Shown here in pieces: positions 11,658-22,657 of a stretch of DNA of 64,000 bases. A program made the translations under genes and the position numbers. Origin of the DNA: Craterostigma plantagineum (taxonomy: Eukaryota; Streptophyta; Magnoliopsida; Lamiales; Linderniaceae); contig JAPQWV010000301.1 in NCBI GenBank assembly GCA_027422505.1, positions 434,001 through 498,000 on the forward strand. Reading direction: 5' to 3'. Every line of letters starts with the position of its first letter. The first letter of the stretch is position 1. A model generated the notes under the pieces. It did no database searches. It saw only the letters and a program-made list of their open reading frames with translations, and was not told where the DNA came from.

Positions 11658-12540
11658 TGAAGTGTAAAATATGCCTAACGGGGGAGGGGGGTGGGTGAAT
11701 TAGGCTATAAAAAATCTATTGGCTTGTTCTTCTTTGAAAAATACTTTCCTTAAAGAAGATATTTGTAGAGTGCGTTATTTCCCGGAAAGCAGTAAGAGTA
11801 TCAACGTTATCTCCCTAACCCTCTTTCACAAAATATCACGTTATTTTCAGAAAGCGTTTCAATGATATTACCTATTTACTTGCAGGCGTTCCGGGTTTGT
11901 CTCATAGAAAAGTAAATAACTAAAAGTAAAGTGAGACATGATTACAGGTTATATACCCAACTGGTGTTTAATCATGTCCTTGGGGTGTGATCTCCCTAAG
12001 AGTTCCCATCAATCACTGAGTATTACCTGTTATGGTTACAAATTGATCGACCCTTACACAACCAAAACACCATGGATAATAGGCCTAATTATAGGCTTTC
12101 GCACGCCAAGTTTCGTTCCACGTCGTTTACCCACCAATTCCGTGACTGGACACAGCTTGCTACCGAAGGGCCACCGAATCCACCAAATTCGTCCCTCCAC
12201 GTGCGAAAAACTCCACTCGTGCTCCTCTATGAGCTCGACACGCCCGAAGACAAATCACGTCCGAAGATAAGGGTTTTAAGGTAGGGTGTTGCTAAAAATC
12301 GCTCACGGGTACAGATTCACAAATGAAAGCTCAACACAAAGTACGAATGAATCACAAATTAACGCTCAATCACTCTAAGGAATTCCTTTGCTTGTGTGTT
12401 CATTTCTGTACCCTTCAACGTGAAGTGTTTATCTTCTATATAGACCTAAGAATAGATTCTACAGTTCACAAGGAAAGTTAAGCACATAATATGCAAGAGA
12501 AAGCTCAATAGTCATGCCAAGAATAAACTAATTGAGCACA
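11658..12540 (-). repeat. 5' LTR of copia element F
   Basis: Partner of 5482-6362, with the same start TGAAGTGTAAAATATGCC in plus orientation and an end at GAGCACA. The minus-strand LTR begins TGTGCTCAATTAG. The ORF at 11938-12270 lies wholly in it and has no known domain. Confidence 0.85.
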
Positions 12541-12757
12541 ACGGTCATGCATGATCATTTACCATAAATACCACAAACTTACTCTTATTCCCTGATGATC
12601 TCATCCGTTGTCAGCACATTCCATATTATCAATAGCAAGCATAATCAACTAATTTCTTTCCAAAATATGATAGCCAATTTCACACAAGGAAAGCTACGAT
12701 TTGCTGGGTATAAGGTAAAGACGAACTTTCCATATATGTTCATCTCAACGGATATAT
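12541..12757. other. Unassigned 217-bp spacer
   Basis: It lies between copia F and the left end of gypsy B. I see neither a domain nor an obvious repeat match. The ORF from 12595 runs into the gypsy LTR and is not supported as a gene. It may be a remnant of the sequence into which F and B inserted. Confidence 0.4.
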
Positions 12758-13259
12758 TGTCAGGATCCGACCTCGTCACTGCCTATTCTACTCTAGTGTC
12801 ATCCTATGTGCCTAACGATGCGTTAATTTAAAGAGATGCCGTTTCTTGTTTTTTTTTTTCCATTTATGTAATGGAATTCGTTCTTTACATGTCAAAAGAA
12901 TAATCCTAATTCTAATTACATGGAAGCGTATACATGCTCTACAAAAGGAAATCTATGCGCCTGGCCTTCAGGTCGTCATCCATGCACACACCACCTTCCA
13001 AAAGCCGCTGGAAGCGTCAAAAAAATGCCTTGCCACCTAAGCGATCACGTACCGTGGCCGCTCGCACCTACAACACATAACATAAAGGCGATATGCCCAA
13101 TAAATTAAAATTTATGCGTGACGTTCACATGATAAAATCCCGCAAAGGCAATCCACACCAATGCAGCTTAAGTCTCATAGATTAAACTCAATCTCATATC
13201 TTTTATCTTTTAGGGCCCTTGGCATACCCAGGCGTACACCGTAAAGAGCTCTAATCCAA

Positions 13260-13460
13260 CCACGGGCATCAACCTAGAGTATGAGGGCATCAACCTAACC
13301 ATACTAAAGCATGAGGGCATCAACCCGACCACGCTAACAGGGATATGCGGGCATCAACCCAACCATGAGGGTATCAACCCAACCATGGTAATCCCCGACG
13401 CATCAACGTCGTTCGTATACTGGCGACGCATCAACGTCGCCGACGGCACATCAACGCCGT
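13260..13460. repeat. Degenerate GCATCAACC tandem repeats in LTR B
   Basis: About seven units containing GGGCATCAACC or GCATCAACG, spaced by 20-40 bp. The LTRs of X have the same kind of unit (18170-18260, 23140-23230). In LTR D the matching place is taken by five copies of an unrelated 39-bp unit, so this LTR sub-region tends to expand in tandem. Confidence 0.7.
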
Positions 13461-13949
13461 CCCGATGCCCTGGACGCCCCTTAACTTTTCTAATTACTCG
13501 ATGTCATTTGCCACCTCGGCACTTACCATTCGCATTTTGCGACATACTATATGCACGCTCAACTCGCATAAGTCCCCAGAATGATTCGTGCATGCTCGTG
13601 AAATGCATCGTGTCCCAATGAAACAAAACTTACCATAATCATAAATCACGCCACATAATGCACGTAAGCATGTAACATCATCGAAGCACATAGGCACATA
13701 CATTAGGCGCAAACAAGCAGGTTATGTGTTGTAAGTGAATTTCCACTTACCCGTCGTCCGTCAATTACCCGCTATTGATTCAACGAAATCCATAGACCTC
13801 GACCTTAAGCATCACATCGTTAGTATGCTAGCTAGATTACTTGATTACCTATGTTATCGAATTTTCCTCAGTATTGAGTTAGTATATATATATATATATA
13901 TATTTATCTTTTATAAGAAGGTTATTTGGGAAGAGTTCGTCAACATTAA

Positions 13950-15160
13950 TTCGTGAAAGTTCTTAAGACTCGTGAAGTTGGTACAATTCGTAAACTAGTT
14001 TAGACATTTTCTTAAGTTCATACACTCGTACTTCATATGTTCAATTCGCAGAGTGCTAGTCACATGACCCGTGAAGTTTGATTGATTCGCGAAGTACCTT
14101 ACCTACTTCGCGATTTCTATCCATGCTATTCGCTTCACGAATTGACCCTAGGTCTCTTACAATTCGTGACACACTTCACACATTCAATTAGCGAAATGCT
14201 TTGTGTGGCTTATAGTTCGCGAAGTCCTATCACGCACGGCCTAGTTCGCGAAGCTTAGGCCATTAATGATTCGTGAAGCCACATTTCGCGAATTCATGCT
14301 TGAAACCCTTAGATTTTTATTAACCTAAGTTCATGACCTATTTAGACTCGTGAAATACCCTAGACGTGAAATGTCTTTTCTATCTTATAGTTCGCGAATT
14401 ACTGCCGTCAAATTTCGTGTTCTATTCCTAATTCACGAATCTGTTTTAACTCATGTTCTCATAGACTTCGCGAACTCGCCTTCGATTCGCTAAGTTTCCA
14501 TACTTCATACCCAACTTCGCGAACTAACCCTAATTCGTCAACTTCTCTACTTCGCGAACTCAACATCACACATGCTTTGCGAACTCCATTCACCAACCTT
14601 TCTTGTTTCCCGATTCGCGACTTGCTCCACTTTGCGAATCCTAGCTTGCTGCGCGAACCTCATGAGTTCGCCAACCTTGTTGAATTCACGAAATGGTTTT
14701 AGGTTGGTTCGTGGAGTACCTAACTTATCTTACAATTCGCGAAATGCATGTCTTGACCCTTTGTTCGCGAATTCTATTTCTTTTGTCTCTAAATTCGCCA
14801 AAGTTGTCCTAGTTCGCCAAATATTCTACCCTAGTTGGCGAATCCTCACCTAATTCGCCAACACCCAACTCGTGAAACTTCAATTCGCAAAGTGTTTTGT
14901 GAGGCTTGTTTTACGAACATAGGGTTCACCAACTTAGGGTTCACCAATGTCCTCGACACGTGAAATGTCCCAATTCGCGACTTGCACGGGTTCGCGAAGT
15001 TCCCCATACGGTTCATGGTTCGCAAAGCTTATTTCTAACTTCATAGTTCGTAAAACTTCCCATGAGTTCGCAAACTTAAAACCTCCTACAGTTCGCGGCC
15101 TAGGGTTCGTGAACTTCATTTCACGAATCCATTCATACCCATAAACATCTTTTAATTCGT
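13950..15160. repeat. TTCGCGAA-type motif array in LTR B
   Basis: Dozens of variants of ATTCGCGAAGT, TTCGTGAA and TTCGCGAACT occur in both orientations with irregular spacing over 1.2 kb. The core TTCGCGAA is a perfect palindrome. Spacer sequence is unique, so this is not a satellite but a dispersed short-motif array. Confidence 0.85.
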
Positions 15161-15883
15161 AGCATACTAACAATAAAGATCAAAAAGTTACTTTTTCAAG
15201 AACTCATTAAAGGTTGTATGAACTTTGAAAACCCTACAATCGGACCAAATGCAAGATGCGAGTTTTTGATAAATTTTCGTATTCTATCATCCTAAGCATG
15301 CTGATATGGAACTAATGACACAAGATTAAGGTGGGAAAATATACTTTTGATGATCAAGACTTGTGTCGACCTAGTAACTGATATTCCGTGTTTAAAACCT
15401 TCAAAATACCCTACTACTTAAATGAGAATACAAGGATTAGAGTCAAAACTCATACCTATTCAAAGCTTTCTTGAGTTTAAGTCGGTTTCTTCTTCCTTCT
15501 TTCCTCTCCAGCTTCCGTTAGTTTCTTAACAATTGAGTTTTTAGAGATTAAAGACTTTAGATAGATATTTTATCATTGGTATGGGTGAGGGGACATATAG
15601 TGACGTGAATCTCCTCAATTTAAGGCGATTTTGGTTGCCAAGTTTGATTCTAGCCCATTAGTAGCCCAATAATTTTTTATAGCCCCACCAGCTCTTAACC
15701 CAATTTTCCCTTAGCCTACTTTTCGAAATTTCCTATAAGTTAGGTGTCAGGAAAACCCATCAAATGTACAAAATTTCATATAATCATATAAGCATGAAAT
15801 TTAGCACACAAAATTCGCATAGTCACGTAGAACATGAGTGCAAATTTATTGGCTAACTAGCTTACGGGGACTCGGGTTCTACA

Positions 15884-15902
15884 TCCTCCACCTTTAAAGA
15901 GG
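15884..15902 (-). other. Polypurine tract of element B
   Basis: The minus strand reads CCTCTTTAAAGGTGGAGGA directly before the 3' LTR at 15883, the expected site of plus-strand priming. Confidence 0.75.
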
Positions 15903-17554
15903 ATTTCGCCCCCGAAATCAATCCGTCTGGAACAGTTCGGGATAATGGCCTCTCATATCATCATCACGTTCCCACGTAGCTTCCTCTGTTGATTCGTTTT
16001 GCCACAGTACTTTTACTAAAGGGATTTCTTCCTAAATCGCTTCGGCTCATCCATTAGAATCTTCACTGGTGTTTCCTCGTAACTCAGATCGGATTTTAGT
16101 TGTTGATGTAGGGCCTCGTTCAACAGCACATGATTCAGATTGGAAATGTACCTTCACAGGGTTGAAATATGGAATAGGTTGTGTACTTGCGACAATGATG
16201 TTGGTAGCTCCAACTGGTACGCTATCTCTCCGACCCTCATTCGGAATGGGCCAATATATCTTGGGCTTAGATTGCCCTTTTTCCGAATCTCTTCACACCT
16301 TTAATTGGTGCTACTTTTACGAACACCCATCATCGACTTTGAATTCTAATGGCATGCGACTGTGGTCCGCATAACTTCTCTGCCTGCTCTGGGCCGTTCG
16401 CATTCGTTCGCATATCGGGGCAATTACTTCCGTCATCTCTCGTACCAAATCTGGGCCTAATACTGCCCGTTCGCCGATCTCGTCCCAATGTACTGGAGAT
16501 CTACATTTTCGATATAGCATTTCATATGGAGCCATTCCAATTGTAGCTTGGTAGCTATTGTTGTACGAGAACTCGACGAGTGGAAGATATCTGCCCAGTT
16601 TCCTTTAAAATCCAGCACACAGGCCCGTAGCATGTTTTCTAAGGATTGAATAGTCCGCTCGGATTGGCCGTCCATCTGCAGGTGGTAAGCAGTACTGAAC
16701 GACAATTTCGTCCCCATCGCCTTTTGCATGCTTGTCCAGAATTTCGATAAAAAACTAGAGTCTCGATCTGAGACTATATACAATGGAATCCCGTGGAGTC
16801 GCACTATCTCCTGGATATAGAATTCGGCATACCGCCAGGGAAAATGTCGTGCTTATTGGCAAGAAGTGGGCAGACTTGGTTAGTCGGTCCACGACTACCC
16901 AAATCACGTCGTGCCCTTTCACATTCTTCGGCAGACCGACAACGAAATCCATCGTTATATTATCCCATTTCCATTTTGGTATTGGTAATGGCTGCAGGGT
17001 TCCTGCCGGCCGCTGATGCTATGCTTTTATTTGCTGACAAATCAAGCACTGGCTGAGAAAAGTTGCTATATCCTTCTTCATCCCTGGCCACCAGCAGTTT
17101 AGCCGTAAATTTCTATACATTTTCATAGCTGCTGGATGTACTGAGTCATGGTGTCTGCTTCCGTCATTATGGTTCTTCGAAGTTCTGCATCATTTGGTAC
17201 ATATAGCCGATTCTTAATGTACAAACTTCCGTCGTCTCAAAACGTAAAGTCTACTGCTGGCTGTCCTGTTTGTGCTCCCTTAATCTTCGTACAAAATTCA
17301 TCCTTTTCTTGCGTCCTCCTAATCCGCTCCAATAACGTCGGCTGAAGTGTAACACTGCCAATCTGGTTTTGACTTCGCCTAATTGCATGATCTCCACATT
17401 GAGTAGTTGCAACTCGACGCTCACCGATTTTTGGCTTAACGCATCAGTGCCACGTTCGTTTTGCCTGGGTGGTAATTGATTGCACAGTCATAATCCTTCA
17501 CGAGTTCTAACCACCGTCTCTGCCTCATCTTCAATTCCTTTTGTGTGAAGAAAT
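15903..17554 (-). pseudogene. Gypsy integrase to RNase H end (element B)
   Basis: Reading down from 17554: [20 protein letters not shown] and [14 protein letters not shown] (end of RNase H), the zinc-finger part of integrase, MDFVVGLPKNVKGHD with VDRLTKSAHFLPI (16755-16952), then PLYIVSDRDSSFLSKFW and QMDGQSERTIQSLENMLRAC (16457-16804), and YRKCRSPVHWDEIGER (16317-16535). The region closest to the LTR should encode the chromodomain but is decayed. Frameshifts are frequent. The motif set fits Tekay/Del chromoviruses. Confidence 0.8.
17550..17554. other. Left target-site duplication of X (GAAAT)
   Basis: GAAAT at 17550-17554 is repeated at 25389-25393. Removing one copy with X restores the [12 protein letters not shown]ase H reading of element B. 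Confidence 0.95.
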
Positions 17555-20412
17555 TGTGGCACCCAACCATCCACTAACCTATTCTACGTTATCTTACGTG
17601 CCTAACAAAGTAGTGAATTCGAAGTCTTGCCAAAAAACGTAATAAAAGTTTTCCATTTAGATAACGGAGTACACTTTACACGCCAAAAGAATACTTCCAA
17701 TTCTGGTTACACTGGGAGTGCATTTATGTGCAGCAAAAAGTACACTAGATCCGGCCACACAGGTCGTCATCCATGTACACTCCTCCTTCAAAAGTCGTTG
17801 GAAGCTTTTAAAAGTTGCCTTGCCATCAACGATCACGTACCGTGGTCGTGCGAACCTATAACACATAACGTAATGCCGCCGTGGCTCAGTAAGTAGAAAC
17901 TATGCATGATGTGCACATGTCAACCCCCGCAATTGGCAATCCATGCGAAGCATCTATTAATCATACTATCTTTTCTCAGGGCCCCCAGCTATTCACCGTA
18001 AAAGAGCTCTATCGTAAATACGTGACAGTGACCTGCGCTGGGTAGCCTACGCTAGGTTTCCCTAGGTCTCACCGTCCCAGGTCGTCCCCTCTGCCATGCG
18101 GTAGCCTACGCTAGGATTCCTCCTAGGTCGCTCCTTCTAGGTCGCTCCTTCCCGCCAATATCTTCAGTGCATCAACACTGTTAGGGCATCAACCCTATCA
18201 TACCTCGGCAACGCATCAATGTTGTCCGTAAAACCATCGGCGCATCAACGCCGTCTCGGTGCCGTAGAAGCCGCCCTCGACTCAACTATGAGTCGACAAC
18301 AAATGCCCACATCGACAAGTATCGATCGCTTTCAAGCGATATACAACATGCGTACCCAACCCGTACAACCCCCACACATGATCGTGCATGCTCGTGAATA
18401 TGCAACATGAGATAATGCTAAACTACGTATCGTGCATAGGCATCTAACTTACTTCACATAATTCAGGTAAAGCATAGAGGCACGTAAGTTGCATAAATTA
18501 GGTACATTTAACATGTTATGTGTGGTAGTTGAAGTGGAGTTTCCACTTACCTGTCGTCCGAGTTACGCTATTTCACTATCTTGGAATTGCCTACTGTTCG
18601 ACCTTTAAACATAAATATTTCCGCATTAGTGCCATCTCTTGATTAACAATGCTAGACTGAAATATTTAAAGTTCGTTACACTAATTGGCTAAGTTTCTAA
18701 GTCATTCGGTCTCTACACTGAGTCATGTTAGACTATAATTATAGCCTATGTGTTTGCATTTCGACGAAAGTTGTTTGCTTATTCGGGCTGGATTCACCCG
18801 ATTTGTCACATCTAAATTCCGATTTCGCCCAATCAATTGGCATTGAAGTCGCCCGATTGATGGACATGGAATCGCTCGATTGACTAGGGTCTTCATTTGC
18901 CGGATTTGTGTATTTGCATGGCAGCGTCCGATTCTTCATGCATGGGCTTGCAAATCGCCAGATTTTACCACATGGTAAGCTACACTTCGTCTTGACCGTT
19001 GATCAGCTTGAATCGCCCGATTGCATGGCACAAGGCACCTCAAATCGCCCGATTTCACCAAAGGCCATAAGGGTTTTGCCCGACATCTTGGAAACCTAAG
19101 TTCGCCCGATTACATGGCATGACGCTTCTTCAAATCGCCGTGTTCTTACATCATCATACATTCGATCGATTGGACATGCTTCACGCTCAAATTTCACCCG
19201 ATTTGATTAAGTTCCTCGAAATCAGCCAAAAGCTTCAGACATTCATATTGCCGACTTAGTTCCTTAAATTTCCAACCCAGAATTCCTAACTCCCAAGAAT
19301 TCTTCTACCCAAAATTTGTTAGTTTGGCTCAAGGATCAGTTGGTACCGAGGTTCTAACCCTGAAACAAGCCATTACTAACCAAAAATTCCAGCCATCCTA
19401 AGATAATCCCTGATCGTGATTCTACTTCCTAAGTTAGGGTTTTTGGCATCTTTCTCACGCCTAGCTTCTTAAGTTTCCAAGCTCCTAAGGTTAGAATGCT
19501 TGCATAGTTCCTAAGTTACGAACTTACAAAAGTTATAGATAGTATTTCACTTACCAAACTCGAAGTTTTGGCTTGCTTGTGATGTTCGTGGTGGAAAACC
19601 CCTCTCGGCTCCTTCATTCTTCTCTTTTAATTGTATTTGGTGTTATGAGGGTTTTTCCCTTTTATTTCAGTTCTTATACTAATCCTTATCCCACGTGGTC
19701 TTGATTTTCTTGGTAATTATTAAGCCGAAGCTTAGGGGAATGGGGTTGATGTGACACTAGGTGACTAATATTTTCCTCTCACGTTAAGAAATCTTGGTGT
19801 GATCCTTAATTACTTGTTGACCAACCATCTTACCCTCCAATCGACCGATTTCCCTTTATTTTATGTATGATAACCCGATTTCCCACCTTTACTATCTCGG
19901 CGATTTCACCTCTAAGTATAAGAATCGGCCCGTCTTAGTTGGACACATGCAATCGCCCAATTTGTGTGGGGTATGGCAAACTTCTCTAATCGATCGATTT
20001 GTGAAGCATAAAATGTCATTCCGCCGCGCGTCATGGGTCTTTAAATCGCCGGATTTAACTTCACTTACTCGGTGATTTCATTACATATATAGATCCTTCG
20101 ATCTGCCGAAACATGGTTTTATTAGGGTTTGTGGAATCGCCCGATTCCTACCCGTGTTTTCTCGGTGATTTTGTATTGTATAGAAATCGGCCGATTCTAA
20201 CTTGCTCAATTTGAGCTCGGCGACTTCTTATATGCATGCCACGTGTAATAGCTATCTAAAATTTCTTAAGTCCTCATAACACATAATTATGGGATCACAT
20301 AAAGACGTACAATGCAGTACACATACTTTATGAAATCACGTAGGTCACATAATTCACATACTATGTTGGCAAAGTTTATTGGCCATCCCACCTTAAGGAC
20401 TCGGGTATTACA
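17555..20412 (-). repeat. 3' LTR of gypsy element X
   Basis: The minus strand begins TGTAATACCCGAGTCC at 20412 and ends GGTTGGGTGCCACA at 17555. 17684-20412 aligns with 22658-25388 nearly base for base (2729 versus 2731 bp) with scattered substitutions. It contains the conserved palindrome core at 17831-17844, CATCAAC repeats at 18170-18260, and the motif array at 18780-20220. Confidence 0.9.
18780..20220. repeat. AATCGCCCGATT motif array in X 3' LTR
   Basis: Two blocks (about 18780-19210 and 19850-20220) of AAATCGCCCGATTT, ATCGGCCGATT and related forms in both orientations. The core is an inverted repeat, AATCG...CGATT. The same array is in the partner LTR at 23750-24180 and 24830-25210. 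Individual motif copies differ slightly between the two LTRs. Confidence 0.85.
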
Positions 20413-20428
20413 TCCTCCCCCCTTAAAA
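20413..20428 (-). other. Polypurine tract of element X
   Basis: The minus strand reads TTTTAAGGGGGGAGGA immediately upstream of the 3' LTR. This fixes the LTR boundary and the strand. Confidence 0.9.
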
Positions 20429-21614
20429 GGATTTCGCCCTCGAGGCGGGAAGAAATAACTCAGGGTATCGTTCCCTCATATTGTTCTCTCGCTCCCACGT
20501 GGCTTCTTCCGTTGACTGATTCCGCCAACACACCTTTACCAACGGTATTTCTTTATTCCGTAATCGTTTAACTTCGTGCATCAAAATTTCCACAGGCCGT
20601 TCATAACTCAAATCCGGCTTAAGTTGTTGGTGGAGAACTTCGTTACTTAGAACATGATCAGGGTTCACGACCTACCTTGTAGCATCGATATATGGAAAAC
20701 GTGGTGCACCTGAGCCAACGAGTTCGGTAACTCTAGTTGATAGGCTACCTCACCAACCTTCCTAATGATCCGGAATGGTCCTATGTACCTAGGACTCAAT
20801 TTTCCCTTCTTTCCGAACCGTTTCACGCCTTTCACTGGCGACACCTTTACAAACACCAAGTCACCTTCTTCGAACTCCAACGGTCGGCGCCTTTGGTCTG
20901 CATAGCTTTTCTGCCTGCTTTGGGCCGCTTTCATTCTCTCTCGTATTTGAGCGATGGATTTCGTCATTTCTTGTACCATGTCTGGGCCTAATATTGACCG
21001 TTCTCCAACCTCATCCCGATGGATGGGGGATCTACATTTGCGTCCGTATAAGGCCTCGTATGGAGCAACTCTAATCGTCGCATGGTAGCTGTTGTTGTAC
21101 GAGAGCTCTATTAATGGAAGGTATCGACTCCAATTTCCCTTGAAGTCAAGGACGCACGCTCTCAGCATCTTCCAGCATCTGGATCGTTCGCTCAGACTGC
21201 CCGTCAGTCTGAGGATGCTAGGCCGTGCTGAAAGATAGTTAGGTTCCCATGACCTTCTGTAGGCTCATCCAGAACTTAGATAAGAATCTGGAGTCTCGAT
21301 TAGAAACGATCGAGATTGGAACCCCGTGAAGTCGAACAATCTCTTAGATGTATAACTCTGCGTATCGTTCCAAAGAGAATGTCGAGCTGATCGGTAGGAA
21401 GTGAGCAGACTTGGTCAATCGATCCACGTATCGCGTCGTGGCCTTTCACAGTTTTTGGCAGACCAACGACGAATTGATGTGGTCCCACTTCCATTCGGGC
21501 ACTAACGGGGATTGTAACGTCACTGCCGATTAGTGATGCTCGGCTTTTACTTGTTGGCACGTTAAGCATTAACTCGCGAAAGTGGCGATCTCTCGCTTCA
21601 TTCCTGGCCATCAA
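20423..21614 (-). pseudogene. Gypsy integrase with chromodomain (element X)
   Basis: The chromodomain is at 20423-20668: PDLSYERPVEILMHEVKRLR, NKEIPLVKVCWRN, TEEATWERE, MRERYPELF, the Tekay/Del class of chromodomain thought to guide integration into methylated-histone chromatin. 20665-21168 reads MLRACVLDFKGNW, IELSYNNSYHATI, YGRKCRSPIHRDEVGER and LPNSLAQVHHVFHISML. 21169-21614 has the integrase core start (VVGLPKTVKGHD) but is frameshifted through the DDE region near 21200-21450. The two ORFs nearest the LTR are each still open, so the C-terminus is well preserved. Confidence 0.85.
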
Positions 21615-22657
21615 TAATTATTCTTCAGATCTCGGTACATCTTCGTAGCCCCTGGATGCACCGAAGATGCAGTGGCATGTGCTTCCGTCATTATGGCTCT
21701 CCGATGCTCCGCTTTATTGGGGACATACAACCAATTCTTATAATACAGACTTCCATCGTCTCGTATATGGAAGTTCGGCGGCCTCTCTTTCGCTTGCATT
21801 TCCCTGAACTTCATATAGAATTCGTCATTTTCTTGAGCCCTCGTAATCTGTTCTATTATAGTCGATATGAGGGTTAACGTTGCTAGCCTCGCTTCGACTT
21901 CCCCAAACGGTACAATTTCAACTTCGAGCCCTTGTAGCTCCGTGCTTACAGCTTTGCAACTTAACGCATCAGCCATCACATTTGCTTTTCCCGGGTGGTA
22001 GTTGATCACACAATCGTAATCCTTGACCAGTTCAAGCCATCGCCGCTGCCGTATATTGAGCTCCTTCTGAGTGAAGAAGTACTTCAGGCTCTTGTGGTCC
22101 ATATAGATTTCACCTATCACCATACAAGTAATGCCTCCAGATCTTCAAGGCAAAGACTACGGCTGCAAGCTCCAGGTCATGCGTCGGGTAGTTCTTTTCA
22201 TACTCCTTGAGTTGTCGTGATGCGTATGCGATCACGTTCCCATTTTGCATCAGAACACAGCCTAAACCATTCTTTGATGCATCGCTATATGCGGATAACC
22301 CTCCAGTCCCCGTAGGTAAGTCGTTGTTTCAGTTCCTGGAAACCTTGGCCGCATGTGTCGTCCCAATGGAATGTGGCGTTCTTTCTGGTTTGCTTCGTCA
22401 AGGTGGACGCAATCTTCGAGAAATCCTTTATGAATTTTCTACAGTAACCTGCAAACCCGAGGAAATTTTCTACAGTTGGGGCCATTTATTGATGGTCTCG
22501 ATCTTGCTTGGGCCAACGGATATCCCGCTCCGGAGATAACGTGTCTAAGGAACGTGACTTATTCTAGCAAGAACCCACACTTCTTAAACTTTGCGTATAA
22601 CTGCTTTTCTCGTAACGTCTCGAGGACGGTCCTTAGGTGTTGTTCATGTTCCTCTTT
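21611..22657 (-). pseudogene. Gypsy RT end and RNase H (element X)
   Basis: From 22657 down: [20 protein letters not shown] and AKFKKCGFLLE (RT thumb), ENFLGFAGYCRKFIKDFSKI with [15 protein letters not shown] (22285-22485), then [48 protein letters not shown] of RNase H (21611-22123) and the integrase zinc finger. The RT palm with YVDD-type motif is absent because of the 5' deletion. An extra ORF at 22559-22843 runs from LTR into RT and marks the deletion junction. Confidence 0.85.

Larger units (their letters stand above)
5482..12540 (-). mobile_element. SIRE-type copia retrotransposon F, nearly complete but dead
   Basis: A 7.1-kb minus-strand element with two similar LTRs (5482-6362 and 11658-12540, 881 and 883 bp), a primer-binding site next to the right LTR, gag with zinc knuckle and coiled coil, protease, integrase, a truncated reverse transcriptase and RNase H in that order (high to low coordinates). 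This order (integrase before RT) defines Ty1/copia; the long coiled-coil gag and the RNase H C-terminus fit the SIRE/Maximus lineage. It is inserted in a SIRE-like gag fragment at CATGC (5477-5481), but the right flank (ACGGT) does not repeat those bases, so rearrangement at the right side is likely. Confidence 0.85.
12758..15883 (-). repeat. 3' LTR of gypsy element B
   Basis: On the minus strand it starts TGTAGAACCCGAGTCC at 15883 and ends GGATCCTGACA at 12758, like the ends of the solo LTR at 48241-51422 (TGTAGGACCCC...GGGTCCTGACA). About 12940-13090 matches the corresponding part of X LTRs. 13260-13460 holds repeated GGGCATCAACC units. 13950-15160 holds a TTCGCGAA-type array. (TA)n lies at about 13877-13900. 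No coding potential. Confidence 0.85.

Noticed and set aside
5477..12545. CATGC as a target duplication of copia F (also found at 12546-12550)
   Set aside because: It would require the right LTR to end in ACGGT rather than CA; comparison of both LTRs puts the end at 12540.
18780..20220. CRISPR-like or satellite array
   Set aside because: Motifs are short, in both orientations and irregularly spaced with unique spacers; the context is an LTR of a plant retrotransposon.
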